Source: AC-32 sp963763475
Lineage (GTDB): Bacteria > Actinomycetota > Thermoleophilia > Gaiellales > Gaiellaceae
Length of the DNA stretch: 64,000 bases
Assembly (NCBI GenBank): GCA_963763475.1
Contig: CAVXOR010000003.1
Coordinates: 62,001 to 126,000, forward strand
Direction: 5' to 3'
Shown: piece by piece, positions 26,935 to 35,908 of the stretch
Layout of the letters: every line of letters starts with the position of its first letter
How positions within the stretch are numbered: the first letter of the stretch is position 1
Program-made: the position numbers and the translations under genes
Notes under the pieces: model-generated
Databases searched by the model: none
What the model was told of the DNA's origin: nothing
What the model saw: only the letters and a program-made list of their open reading frames with translations

Positions 26935-28168
26935 CCAGCTAACCTCGACCCCTATCGGCGTGGCAATGACTCTTCTGCGCAACCGATTGGGAAATCGTGC
27001 TCCGTGGATGAGGCGCGTTTACCGGTCGATCCGGTCTGCATCGGCCCGGCTCTTTCCACGCGAGTCGACGTATGAAGGAAGCGGCGGCACTGCGTGGTGC
27101 GCCGGGTTCGAGAACCTGGCGCCGAGCATCGCCGCCTTTTTCTGCGGCGACGATGTCCGCCCCGGCCCCCGCGGCCATATCTGGCGTGATCGCCTTCCCG
27201 ACCGCGTTGCGGGGATAGCCGGCGCCGGAGGGCTCCCGATCGTGCGGGTCCTCGAACCCGACCGGTGGCCGGCCGACTTGCTGCGGCGCGCTATCGTCGT
27301 GCCGCAGGGGGTCGACATCCACACGCGGCTGCCGGCCGACCCGGACAGCCTCCGGGCGCAACTGCTGACGTCGACCACTCGGGAGGATTTCCGGCGCATC
27401 CGCCGGGCGAACTTCAGCTACAGGGTCACGCGAGATCCCGTTGCGGTCCGCGAATTCCACGCTCGGCACTACGCACCCCTCGTTGCGCACCGGTTCCCCG
27501 AAGACGGCGAGATCGTGCGGGTCGAGGACATGTTGGACAGGCTGAACCGCGGCGGCGAGCTGGTTTGCGCCGACATCGACGGCGCCTGGGTCGCCGGCAT
27601 GTTCAACCTCGCCAACCCCGAGAGCTACGACCTCGGGAGCCTCGGCATCCGCGATGCGGACGACGCGGTGCGTCAGAAACGCGTGGTCGCAGCACTCATC
27701 GTGCGGAGCCTTGAGCAGGCCGTTGAGCTGGGCCGGGGCCAAGCCACGCTGGGCCGCTCGCTGCCTTTCCTCGGCAAAGGCCCGGTCTGGTTCAAGGCAA
27801 AGTGGGGCGGGACAATCACCCGGGGGGCGTTGGGCCCCGTCCAGGACCTGCACATGTTCATGGACATCCGCCACGCCGCCGTGCGCCGCATGCTGTCGGC
27901 GAGCCCCATTATCCACGCCGAAGGCAATGAGCTAGTGGTTTCCACATGGCTCGAGCCCGGGGACAAACCCGTGCAAGACACCACCCGCGACGCCGGGCGG
28001 TTTCCGGGCATCTCCCGTTGGTACGTCCTCGCGGAGCCGCAAACCCTCGCCGCCGCCGGGGCGCAGCTGTCGACGAGTGAGCGGATTCTGCCCGTCCCCG
28101 TCACGCTGCGCAGGGACCGGTCGGTCTGGCTGGGCGAGGCGCTACCCAGCCCTGCCGTTTCGGCTTGA
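26935..28168 (+). repeat. Right copy of the inverted duplication flanking the sugar cassette
   Basis: This block contains the intact GNAT-like gene and a short shared upstream stretch (ACCCAGCTAACCTCG at 26935-26949). It matches 12.1-13.3 kb read on the minus strand. The last ~90 bp differ between the copies. No transposase or terminal repeats accompany either copy. Confidence 0.8.
26966..28168 (+). CDS. GNAT/FemAB-like acyltransferase (BioF2 acetyltransferase type), intact copy
   Basis: 400 residues from ATG 26966; the frame is open to 26888 but similarity with the broken copy begins at this ATG. The N-terminal half has DRWPADLLRRAIVVPQGVDI. The C-terminal half looks like the PF13480-type GNAT fold: REFHARHYAPLVAHRFPEDG, LVCADIDGAWVAGMFNLANP, SLGIRDADDAVRQKRVVAAL, GRSLPFLGKGPVWFKAKWGG. 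This could attach an acyl or aminoacyl group to a cell-surface polymer or lipid intermediate; function is inferred from fold only. It is transcribed away from the sugar cassette. Confidence 0.6.
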   Translation: MTLLRNRLGNRAPWMRRVYRSIRSASARLFPRESTYEGSGGTAWCAGFENLAPSIAAFFCGDDVRPGPRGHIWRDRLPDRVAGIAGAGGLPIVRVLEPDRWPADLLRRAIVVPQGVDIHTRLPADPDSLRAQLLTSTTREDFRRIRRANFSYRVTRDPVAVREFHARHYAPLVAHRFPEDGEIVRVEDMLDRLNRGGELVCADIDGAWVAGMFNLANPESYDLGSLGIRDADDAVRQKRVVAALIVRSLEQAVELGRGQATLGRSLPFLGKGPVWFKAKWGGTITRGALGPVQDLHMFMDIRHAAVRRMLSASPIIHAEGNELVVSTWLEPGDKPVQDTTRDAGRFPGISRWYVLAEPQTLAAAGAQLSTSERILPVPVTLRRDRSVWLGEALPSPAVSA

Positions 28169-28231
28169 CGACCTCGCCGCCGACCACCCAGCTGCAGTCC
28201 TTACCACCGGCAGTCGCTTACTCTCTGCGCT

Positions 28232-29218
28232 GTGGTCGAAGTGAGCCCGCCGGTCCGCTTCTTCACCTCGGCCGACTCGGGCTTCTTCGTCGGAGCCGCC
28301 GCGATGCTGAACTCGCTGGTGGCCTCCGGGAATCGCGGCGACGCTTTCGTGGTCGACGTCGGCCTGCTGCCCGAGCAGCGTGAGCGGCTCTCCCGAATCG
28401 CGGAGGTGTTGACGCTGCCGCCGGCGCTGCGCGGGCTCCATCCGCTGTTCGCAAAGCTTACGCCCGACGTCTTCTGGTCCGACGGCGTCGTCGTGCTGCT
28501 CGACAGCGACATGGTGGTCACCGCGCGGCTCGACCGCCTCGTGGAGCAAGCAGCCGCGGGCAAGATCGCCGTTCACCCCGATCACGAGATCACGCGGGGA
28601 AGGCAGTTCCCGGAGATGGTCACGACCTTCGAGCTGGCGTCGCCGTTGCGGCCCCAGCGGACGGTCAACACCGCGCCCCTGGCTCTTTCCCTGGATCACT
28701 GGCCGAACTTCTTCGAGCGGTGGCGGCAAGCGTGTGAGCGGCTTCCAGCCGACTGGCCCGAGCGAGGCTTCGGTCCGCTCGGCCTGGCCGACCAGGACGC
28801 ACTGAACGCGATCCTGATGAGCGAGGTCGGTCCCGAGGCGATCTGGATCGGTCCCGAGACGAGCACCGTCCACGCTGACGAGCTTGCCGCAGTTCAGATC
28901 CTGGACGCCGAGACGCTGAGGTGTCTCCACCGTGGAGAGACACCGCTGGCTCTCCACTATGGATTGAGCCCGAAGGCCTGGCACACAGCGGGTTGGCGGC
29001 GCGTGCGAGCCACCGATGCGTACATCCGCCTGCTGCGGCGGCTGCTCTTCGACGGCGTGGGCATTCCGGCGCGGCGCGGGGAGGTGCCGATCTGGCTTTG
29101 GCCCGGGGCCGTCGGACGGTTGTCCGCCTTCCTCCTCGGACTGCTCAATTACGCGCGGGTCGACCTCCGCAGCCGTGCGATTCTGTTGCGTCGGCGGATC
29201 AGAGACCGAAGGCGGTGA
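28232..29218 (+). CDS. Glycosyltransferase family 8-like protein
   Basis: About 328 residues from GTG 28232 (GTG 28241 is an alternative). RFFTSADSGFFVGAAAMLNS opens the GT8 fold, VVVLLDSDMVVTARLDRLVE holds the DxD metal motif, and NTAPLALSLDHWPNFFERWR, LADQDALNAILM (the D-Q-D motif) and LHYGLSPKAWH complete the usual GT8 order. The C-terminus has a hydrophobic helix (GRLSAFLLGLLNYA), suggesting membrane association. It probably acts in glycan synthesis; the donor sugar is unknown. Confidence 0.75.
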   Translation: MVEVSPPVRFFTSADSGFFVGAAAMLNSLVASGNRGDAFVVDVGLLPEQRERLSRIAEVLTLPPALRGLHPLFAKLTPDVFWSDGVVVLLDSDMVVTARLDRLVEQAAAGKIAVHPDHEITRGRQFPEMVTTFELASPLRPQRTVNTAPLALSLDHWPNFFERWRQACERLPADWPERGFGPLGLADQDALNAILMSEVGPEAIWIGPETSTVHADELAAVQILDAETLRCLHRGETPLALHYGLSPKAWHTAGWRRVRATDAYIRLLRRLLFDGVGIPARRGEVPIWLWPGAVGRLSAFLLGLLNYARVDLRSRAILLRRRIRDRRR

Positions 29219-29224
29219 CGCGTC

Positions 29225-29431
29225 TCAGGAATCCGCGTCGACGATCTTGAACCGGTCGGTGCCGGGGCGAAGGCTGGTCGATTTGCCGTCGTCCCACTTG
29301 ACGAGAATCTGCAGGTCGTCGGAATAGAAGACGGTTCCCCGCGGCCGTACGCCCGCCCGCGTCCGGAGCAGCTCGATCCGGTCGCCCTTCTGGGGCGTCG
29401 GATCCGTCGGTTCGTCTTCGCGTGCATACAT
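29225..29431 (-). CDS. DUF1918-like small protein
   Basis: 68 residues. GDRIELLRTRAGVRPRGTVF and ILVKWDDGKSTSLRPGTDRF form a small SH3-like beta-barrel domain of the kind seen in DUF1918 proteins of actinobacteria. No catalytic residues and no signal peptide are visible. It converges with the GT8-like gene with 6 bp between stops. Function unknown. Confidence 0.7.
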   Translation of the reverse strand: MYAREDEPTDPTPQKGDRIELLRTRAGVRPRGTVFYSDDLQILVKWDDGKSTSLRPGTDRFKIVDADS

Positions 29432-29479
29432 GTCTCTAAAAGGACGCGGCCTTTCCCGCGGTGCTTGCGCTCTGCAGCC

Positions 29480-29656
29480 CTAGACGATGATCCGCTCGTG
29501 GCGCGAGGGCGGTGCCAGCGCCCACGGCTCGGCCTCGAGGACCCGGGAGACCTCGCTGCTGATACCACCGAGCATTGCTGCTATCGCCAATCCGAGCGAG
29601 ACCGAGATCACGAGGAAGATCGCGACTCCCGTTATCAACCAGAACACGATGTCCAT
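29480..29656 (-). CDS. Small single-pass membrane protein
   Basis: 58 residues from ATG 29656 (MDIVFWLITGVAIFLVISVS). One transmembrane helix covers residues 2-30 and the rest is a short charged tail ending HERIIV. The frame is open upstream to 29740 but that stretch has no membrane or protein-like character, so the inner ATG is preferred. No family recognised. It precedes the DUF1918-like gene on the same strand. Confidence 0.5.
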   Translation of the reverse strand: MDIVFWLITGVAIFLVISVSLGLAIAAMLGGISSEVSRVLEAEPWALAPPSRHERIIV

Positions 29657-29770
29657 CCAAGCATCCTCATCGGCGGGCAGGCCGTTTTTCTGAAGCCCTT
29701 TTTTGGCCTGCTGACCAGGCGACCATCGGGTCGCTAACACGAGACGGTCAAGTAGCCGACAGGTACTCGT

Positions 29771-30478
29771 ATGGGTAGCGCGAATTCCGCAAGCATCGTC
29801 GACGCCACCGCGCCCGAACCGATCAGTCCAGAGCTCGTTCTCGTCGATCCGGAGCTTCGCAAGGAGGCTCTCGCCCGGCTCGAGGTAGCTCCGCCACTAG
29901 ACCGCGCTCCGTCCTGCGCGCGGATCGCACTGCCGGACGCGTTCCGCGCGCCCGCTCCGGTGTCCCCGGCGCCTGCGGCCGCTCGCGCGGGCCGCCGCCC
30001 TGCGCTCAAGCACCTGGTGCCGTTGCTCGTCCCGTTCACACTCGTGTTCGGCGTTGTCGTGGCACTGGCCGGGTCTGAATTCCGCAGCACCACGCCGTCA
30101 CTCGTCGATCCGGCCCGCACCAGCGTTCGTCCACGGTCCGAGCACGCCAAGCCTCCGCCCGGGCCAGCACCGCGAGCGGTCGCGCGCGCGCGGCGGCGAA
30201 CCGTGCGGACGCTCCCCAGCAGGCGTACGGTCGAGCGGGAGGTACTTCTACAGGCCGTCCAGAGACCCCGCGGAAAGCTGCCGCAGGCGCTGATCGACCA
30301 GCGCACGGGTCTCGCGAAGAACGGTCTCGAGGCGCGCTGCCGGCCGAACGGTGGCCGTTCGTACGCCTGCGTGGTGGGGCTTGCGCGTGACGTTCGTACG
30401 GAGGGTGTCCGCGTTCGCTACCGGACCGACGACCGCGGCCGGGCCGCCGTCACCTGGTTCGGGACTCGCGCCGGATAA
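29771..30478 (+). CDS. Hypothetical membrane-anchored protein
   Basis: 235 residues. Residues 1-80 are Ala/Pro-rich and cytoplasmic-looking, one hydrophobic helix (LVPLLVPFTLVFGVVVALAG) lies near 82-101, then an Arg/Pro-rich linker and a small C-terminal domain with two cysteines (EARCRPNGGRSYACVVGLAR), which could form a disulfide outside the membrane. The topology suggests a type II anchored extracellular domain. No family recognised. Confidence 0.55.
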   Translation: MGSANSASIVDATAPEPISPELVLVDPELRKEALARLEVAPPLDRAPSCARIALPDAFRAPAPVSPAPAAARAGRRPALKHLVPLLVPFTLVFGVVVALAGSEFRSTTPSLVDPARTSVRPRSEHAKPPPGPAPRAVARARRRTVRTLPSRRTVEREVLLQAVQRPRGKLPQALIDQRTGLAKNGLEARCRPNGGRSYACVVGLARDVRTEGVRVRYRTDDRGRAAVTWFGTRAG

Positions 30479-30483
30479 GCGCG

Positions 30484-31125
30484 TCAGGTCTTCTGCGCGC
30501 GAACTGCAATGACCACGGGAAAAAATGGGTCGCGCGTGTCGAGCTCCGACTGGTCGAGCTCCTCGCTAGCGAGGCCCGTCAGGAAGGCGATCGCGGCGAG
30601 GACATTCCCGTACGAGCTCACCTCGACCTGCTCGTCCCCGAAGGTACGTCCGAAGAGGCGCTCGCAGGCCGCGGCCGTGAAGCGCCAGTACTCGGAATCC
30701 AGGCTCCGCCGGGAGACCCGGCTGACGCTCGGTACGGTGCAGAGCACGACCCCGCCGGGCTTCAGCGTCCGGTGCACTTCGGCGACTGCAGAATGCACGT
30801 CGTAGATGAAATGGAGTGTCTGGACGAGGATGAAGCAGTCGAAGCTGTCAGTGTCGATGCCGTCGGCGGCCGTCAGGTCAGCGACGATCGTCGCAGTCGA
30901 GTTCGAGGGGTCGATGTCGAGGACGTCGCGCTGAGTCACGCTGATTCCGAACCGGGCCGTGTAGCGGTCGTCCAGCAGCTCGACAACGCGGCCTGTGATG
31001 TCGGCCGTGTGCTCGCGCAGGAAGGCGTCGATGTAGTAGCGATCGATCGGCGTCCCCCGATCTCTGCCCCAGACGTCGCTCAGCGGAGTCGTTCGTCGCA
31101 ACGAGCCGAAGCGTCCACGGCGCAC
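30484..31125 (-). CDS. Class I SAM-dependent methyltransferase
   Basis: 213 residues from GTG 31125. RVVELLDDRYTARFG, VLDIDPSNSTATIVADLTA and SFDCFILVQTLHFIYDVHSA form the Methyltransf_11 core, and EVHRTLKPGGVVLCTVPSVS is the strand-5 motif. The glycine-rich motif I is weak, and the N-terminus may be incomplete because the frame is open upstream. Probably acts on a glycan or glycolipid in this locus; the target is unknown. It converges with the gene ending at 30478. Confidence 0.75.
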   Translation of the reverse strand: MRRGRFGSLRRTTPLSDVWGRDRGTPIDRYYIDAFLREHTADITGRVVELLDDRYTARFGISVTQRDVLDIDPSNSTATIVADLTAADGIDTDSFDCFILVQTLHFIYDVHSAVAEVHRTLKPGGVVLCTVPSVSRVSRRSLDSEYWRFTAAACERLFGRTFGDEQVEVSSYGNVLAAIAFLTGLASEELDQSELDTRDPFFPVVIAVRAQKT

Positions 31126-31214
31126 GACCCGCCGCGCCCGCGCCCTCGCCCGTTCCAGGGGCGGCCGCGATCTCCACTCGTCGTTGCGCGCGATCAGCGG
31201 ACACTACCAGCGTC

Positions 31215-32870
31215 GTGATCGAGAGCATTCTCAGCGTCGGCGAGCCGCGCGGAGGCGGCAGTCGGAGGGCATACGCGTCACTCGACCTCGACTGGCGGCT
31301 CCTGCTCCCGGCGCCGTCCGCGGACAAGTACGAGCGGCTGCTCGTGCTCGGGGCAGACGAAGCGATGGCCGAGGAGCTGGAGGCTGCCGGAATCGCGCGC
31401 GACGTGGCATTCAGACCCGATGGACGGCGCGCCGACGTCGTCGCCTGCCTGCGGGGCGCGGGATTGAGCCTCGTGCAGGCGGTGGAGCACGTCGGCTCCG
31501 GCGGCACGCTCTACTACGAGTCTCGGGTGGCGCGAGCCGCGAGGCGGAGCACTTCTCCGGCGCGCCTGTCGAGGTGGCTCCGCGCGCGAGACCTGACGCC
31601 GACCGGGATCTATTGGGTGCATCCCGGCTTCAGCGGGCCGAGGACGTACTTCCCCCTCGACGTTCCACGCGCGCTTCGCTGGTACTTCGAGAATCTGCAC
31701 GGGGCGGGCGCACGGTTCGCGGCCGTCGAACGCGGGCTCGAGCTGGCTTTGCGGTTGAATCCGCGCGTGCTCGGTCGGTTCGCGCCTCGGCTCGCCGTCG
31801 CGGCGGCCTCTGGCTCCCGCAAAGACCTCTCCCCGCTTCCGTTCCCGGCGGAAGAGCTGCCGAGCTCGCTGCGCACGCCCGACGTGCGGCCGCTCCTCTT
31901 GGTGCACGGCTCGGAGTCGACGCATGCGGTGATGCTGCCCTTCAACTCGGCCTCCGAGGAACCGCTTGCGGTGTTGAAGGTCAGGCGTGGCCGGGATGAC
32001 GCGGCGGCGGGCGGGCAAGCGATTCTCACGGCGGTGCGTGCCGGAGTCGACGGCGCGACGCGCGCGAGCATCCCGGAGCCGCTCGGCGTGGTTCGGTCCG
32101 GCGAGGTCACCGCCTCGGTCGAGAGCTTCCTTCCCGGTCGGTGGCTGCGGGCTCGACTGGCCGGCTCGCGGCTCCGCCGCGAAGAGGCGATCGAGGACCT
32201 CGATCTTGCGATCGACTGGATCGCCGAGCTCCACGGCCGCTTCCCGATCCGGCCCAGGGCGTGGAGCGACGAGGACGTCCGCGACATCGCCGAGCGGCCG
32301 GCGGACGATTTCGTGAAAACGCTCGGGGCGAGCACTGCAGAGACCGAGCTCTTCGCAGAGCTCCGCCGACGCGCGAACGAGCTCCTTGGAACGCCACTTC
32401 CGCTGGTCTGGCAGCACGGCGACTTCTCCAGCCTGAATGTCCTCCGGAGCGGCCGCCGTATCCACGTCATCGACTGGGAGATGGCCTCCCAGGGCCTGCC
32501 GCTCGACGACGTTCTCCATTTCGTGCGACTGTGGCTCTATCTCGCGCGCAAGGCCGACCGTCCGGCGACGTTCGTGGCGTTCGGCGATCTCTTCCTTCAG
32601 CCTCACCATCACGACCCGTTCGTCGATGCCGCCCGAGCGGCGATCGCGCGCTACCTGGAGCGGCTGTCGCTCGATCCGCGCCTGCTCCCGGTCCTGCTGG
32701 TCTCCGGCTGTGTGCGGCGGGCCGTGGGCCGCGCGGAGGGCCGCCGGCTTCTGCGCGGGCAGCCGGAAGACCCACGCGACCGCAACCGATACGTCACGTA
32801 CCTTGGCCTGATCGGCGAGGGCGGGCGCGGGTGCTTCTGGGAAGCCGACACGTGGAGGGCCACCCAATGA
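31215..32870 (+). CDS. APH-like phosphotransferase/kinase of a glycan locus
   Basis: 551 residues from GTG 31215. Residues 1-200 form an N-terminal domain shared in style with the gene at 39374-40827 (YERLLVLGADEAM, YYESRVARAARRS). Residues ~225-480 are an aminoglycoside-phosphotransferase/choline-kinase fold: a Lys in PLAVLKVRRGRDD, the catalytic VWQHGDFSSLNVL (H-G-D-x4-N) and IHVIDWEMASQG (D-x-D-type motif). In polysaccharide loci such kinases phosphorylate sugars or glycan intermediates; substrate unknown. The stop overlaps the next start (ATGA). Not predicted to be a resistance determinant. Confidence 0.75.
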   Translation: MIESILSVGEPRGGGSRRAYASLDLDWRLLLPAPSADKYERLLVLGADEAMAEELEAAGIARDVAFRPDGRRADVVACLRGAGLSLVQAVEHVGSGGTLYYESRVARAARRSTSPARLSRWLRARDLTPTGIYWVHPGFSGPRTYFPLDVPRALRWYFENLHGAGARFAAVERGLELALRLNPRVLGRFAPRLAVAAASGSRKDLSPLPFPAEELPSSLRTPDVRPLLLVHGSESTHAVMLPFNSASEEPLAVLKVRRGRDDAAAGGQAILTAVRAGVDGATRASIPEPLGVVRSGEVTASVESFLPGRWLRARLAGSRLRREEAIEDLDLAIDWIAELHGRFPIRPRAWSDEDVRDIAERPADDFVKTLGASTAETELFAELRRRANELLGTPLPLVWQHGDFSSLNVLRSGRRIHVIDWEMASQGLPLDDVLHFVRLWLYLARKADRPATFVAFGDLFLQPHHHDPFVDAARAAIARYLERLSLDPRLLPVLLVSGCVRRAVGRAEGRRLLRGQPEDPRDRNRYVTYLGLIGEGGRGCFWEADTWRATQ

Positions 32871-33605
32871 GTGCGGCTACAGATGTGACGGGGGTCGTCG
32901 TCAACTACCGCACCCTCGAGCTCACGCGGCGCTGTGCCGAGAGCTTCCGGGCGCACTACCCGAACGTCCCGTTGCTGCTGATCGACAACGGCTCAGGCGA
33001 CGAGTCGACGGACTACATCCGCGCCGCCGGCGACGAGATGCCGAACGTGAGGGCGCAGCTCAACGAGCACAACCGCTACCACGGACCGGCACTCGATCAG
33101 GGTGTGCGCCTTGCGGAGACGCCCTACGTCTTCACGCTCGACTCCGACTGCGAGGTTCTTCGCGGCGGCTTCCTGGAGCAGATGCTGGAGCTCCTGGCCC
33201 AGCAGGGGGTCTACGCCGTAGGCGAGCTCCGCTACAAGAACCGGTACGGCTTCACCCACGCGTACGGCTACCAGGGCCGGACTCCGAAGCGGCGGTGGAT
33301 CCCCTACGCGCACCCCTACGCGATGCTGCTCGATCGCGAGAAGTATCTGAGCCTCCGCCCGTTCGTCCATCATGGCGCTCCGTCGATCCGCAACATGCAG
33401 GACGCGAAACGCAGGGGCCTCGCCGTGGTGGACTTCCCCGATCCGCGAATACGTCGCCCACCACATGCAGGGCACGTCAGGATCGCACGGCTACGGTTTC
33501 AGGGCGGGGGCCAGACAGCGGCTCGAGTACTACCTGAACCGACTTCACGGTCTCGTCACGCGGGATCGGACCTTGCCGGTTCGGCCGCCAACCGGAGACG
33601 AATGA
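32867..33605 (+). CDS. Glycosyltransferase family 2 (one frame shift near 33440)
   Basis: From ATG 32867: VTGVVVNYRTLELTRRCAES, LLIDNGSGDESTDY and PYVFTLDSDCEVLRGGFLEQ (DxD motif) define a GT-A inverting enzyme. At about 33438-33442 a four-C run (TTCCCCGATC) shifts the frame. With one C fewer the protein continues as FPIREYVAHHMQGTSGSHGY and ends at 33605, giving ~245 residues. Both ends overlap neighbours (ATGA with the kinase and with the membrane protein), so the true frame is the joined one. Confidence 0.8.
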
Positions 33606-35335
33606 TCGCGACCCCCCCGGAGCGCGGCCTCGCCGCGCGGGCTGCGCGGCCACCCCGCGCTCCAGGACGCGGCGTTCCTCGCTGTCGTGACGGTCCTCTC
33701 GCTCGTCTCGTACGTCGGCCGGCTCGGCTTCTACCTCGACGACTACCGCTTCCTCCGCGTCCTCGGGCAGTCGCACAGCCAGTCGTTCCTCGGCCTCTAC
33801 TCGCACCTGCACGACGAGGCGGCGAAGACACGTTTCCGGCCGGTGCAGATCGCGATGCTCGCGGGGCTCTACAAGCTGTTCGGGGACGACCCGCACCCGT
33901 ACCACGTGTTCAACGCCGCCGTGCTCGTGAGCGGCGTCGTCCTCGTCTACCTGCTGCTGCGAGAGCTCGGCCAGAGCCGCGCTCGTCGCCGTGGCAGTCG
34001 CCCTGCTGTACTCGACGCTGCCGCACTTCTCGACCGATCGCTTCTGGGTCGCCGCGTTCCAGGCGAACGTCAGCATGACCCTCTACTTCCTGAGCCAGTA
34101 CGCGGCTCTACGCGCCGTCCGCGCACGGGGCGGCCGGTGGCTCCCGTGGGGCGCGCTTGCGACCGCGGCGGCGGTCGCGAGCGTCCTCGCCTACGAGGTC
34201 GCGCTGCCGCTGTTCGTGTTGACGCCGTTTCTCGTCGCGTATCGCAGCCGGCAGCTCCCGAGGACGGACTCGACGCGGCGCCGCAGCAGGCTGCTGCTCG
34301 CGGCGGCGCTCGTTGCTCTGGGAGCCGCGCTCGCCGCCAAGCTCGTCGTCGCCGTCCGCGTGGGTCACGAGAGCAGCTACCAGCTCGGGGCCAGCGGCGG
34401 GATCGTCCATCATCTCGGCTACCTCGTGCGGGGCGGCGTCGCGGTGAACGGCGGTACGTACGGACTGGCTCTTCCGTACGTGACCGGCTGGGTCGTCCTG
34501 CACCGGCTCGGGTGGATCGTCGCCGTGCTCGCGCTCGTGACGGCCGGAGGGGTGTTTCTCTATCTACGGCGCCTTGCGCGCTCCGAGTGGGAGCTGCCCA
34601 CCGCCACCTTTGCCACGCGAATCATTCTCGCCGGCATCGCAGTCGTAGCGCTCGGTTACGCCGTCTTCATCACGAACTCCGAGATCTTCTTCACGAGCGC
34701 CGGCGTTGACAACCGGGTCAACATCGCGGCGGGGTTCGGAATGGCGATCGTGCTTGTCGGCCTCGTCGGCTGGGCTGCTGCCCACCTGCCTCCGCGCGCA
34801 CGCAGCAGTGGGTTCGCCGGAGCGCTGGCGGCGCTGTGTGCAGCAGGGTTCGTGATCGTCAACGGCCTTGCTTCCTTCTGGATCACAGCCGCACAGCGAC
34901 AGGACGCCGTGCTCGATGGGATCCAGGCGCACCTCCCTGCGGGCAACGGCGAGGCCACCGTGCTGCTCGACGGCATCTGCCCCGAGGTCGGCCCCGGCGT
35001 CGTCTTCACGACGCAGTACGACCTGACCGGCGCTCTCTACCTGAGGTATCACGACTCGAGGCTCGAGGGGGCGGCCCTGAGCCCGCAGGTCCAGGCACGG
35101 CCGAAGGCCCTCTGGATTGCCAACTACTTCAACGGCCGAGAGGACCTCGCTCCGCTCGTATCCGTACGGTTCGAGCACGTATGTCTACGACTACCCGCGC
35201 GACACGCTGCACCGTCTCGTCGACGCGGCCGCGGCCAGACGCTACTTTCGCGTCCTCAGTTCGCGCCCGGACTGCCCGCCGATTCGGAGCTTCGACTGGG
35301 GGATTCCCGGCAGGTACCGGCGTGTGCTGCCCTAG
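33602..35335 (+). CDS. Polytopic membrane protein of glycan locus (three frame shifts)
   Basis: Starts at ATG 33602 inside the previous stop. An extra G near 33640 moves the frame into HPALQDAAFLAVVTVLSLVS and SYVGRLGFYLDDYRFLRVLG, whose D-D loop is the GT-C-type active-site position. A shift near 33975 leads into VAVALLYSTLPHFSTDRFWV and about eight more helices. A shift near 35155 leads into SYPYGSSTYVYDYPRDTLHR and the stop at 35335. All three are in the extra-base direction. Joined, it is ~577 residues with ~10 helices. A GT-C-like transferase or unclassified glycan membrane protein; one functional gene is likely. Confidence 0.6.
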
Positions 35336-35353
35336 CGTTGCCGCCGAATCGCC

Positions 35354-35863
35354 CTAATGCAGCTCCTGCGCAACCTGCTGGAGGAACATCTCGACCTCGC
35401 TCGGCGTGCGGAGCACGACGACCCGCAGCCGGTCCTCGCGCGCCTTCAGAACGTCGAGAAACCCCGGCCGGTGGTCACGAGGGAAGCTCACGATCCCCCG
35501 CACGGCCGACCAGCTGAGGGCCGCGCGCCGGTCAGGGGGTATACCGGCCGGGGTGTGGCTCCGGAAACGCCTGCGCGCGAAGCGTGCAAGGCAGACCAGT
35601 CTCGGCAAGTCGAGGAAGACGGCCGTGTCGGCGGCGTCCAGGCGGGCGGTCAGCGTCGCCGAGTAGTTCCCGTCCGCGACCCAGCTGTCGCGCCGCACGA
35701 GGTCCTTCTCGAGCTCGGACCATTCGGCCGGCGACGGGCGCGATCCACTTCGCCAGTAAAGCGCGTCCAGGTGGAACACTTCGATGCCGAGCAATCGGCC
35801 GAGCCGTTCCGCGAAGACGGACTTGCCCGCGCCCGGAGAGCCGATCACCACGATTCGCCTCAC
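35354..35863 (-). CDS. P-loop small-molecule kinase (adenylate-kinase-like, FlaR type)
   Basis: 169 residues from GTG 35863. RIVVIGSPGAGKSVFAERLG is a Walker A P-loop, VFHLDALYWRSGSRPSPAEW is the FlaR-type sequence after it, and WVADGNYSATLTARLDAADT with FLDLPRLVCLARFARRRF form the nucleoside-monophosphate-kinase-like core. Substrate unknown. It converges with the membrane protein (gap 18 bp) and is divergent from the nucleotidyltransferase-kinase fusion, 45 bp apart. Confidence 0.8.
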   Translation of the reverse strand: MRRIVVIGSPGAGKSVFAERLGRLLGIEVFHLDALYWRSGSRPSPAEWSELEKDLVRRDSWVADGNYSATLTARLDAADTAVFLDLPRLVCLARFARRRFRSHTPAGIPPDRRAALSWSAVRGIVSFPRDHRPGFLDVLKAREDRLRVVVLRTPSEVEMFLQQVAQELH

Positions 35864-35908
35864 CTCGGCGACAATCGTAGGCCGACCGACGGCGACGAAC
35901 TCCCGCTG

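Noticed and set aside
12046..28168. Composite transposon bounded by insertion sequences
   Set aside because: The inverted repeats encode a GNAT-like protein, and no transposase, terminal inverted repeats or target duplications are visible.
28920..28944. Hairpin GGTGTCTC / GAGACACC
   Set aside because: It lies inside the GT8-like coding sequence and is likely a chance stem in GC-rich DNA.
31278..32867. 529-residue minus-strand open frame
   Set aside because: It is the antisense of the APH-like kinase gene; high-GC genes often leave long open antisense frames, and its residues are Arg/Glu-rich without motifs.
31215..32870. Aminoglycoside resistance gene
   Set aside because: The fold is APH-like, but the extra N-terminal domain and polysaccharide-locus context argue against a resistance role.
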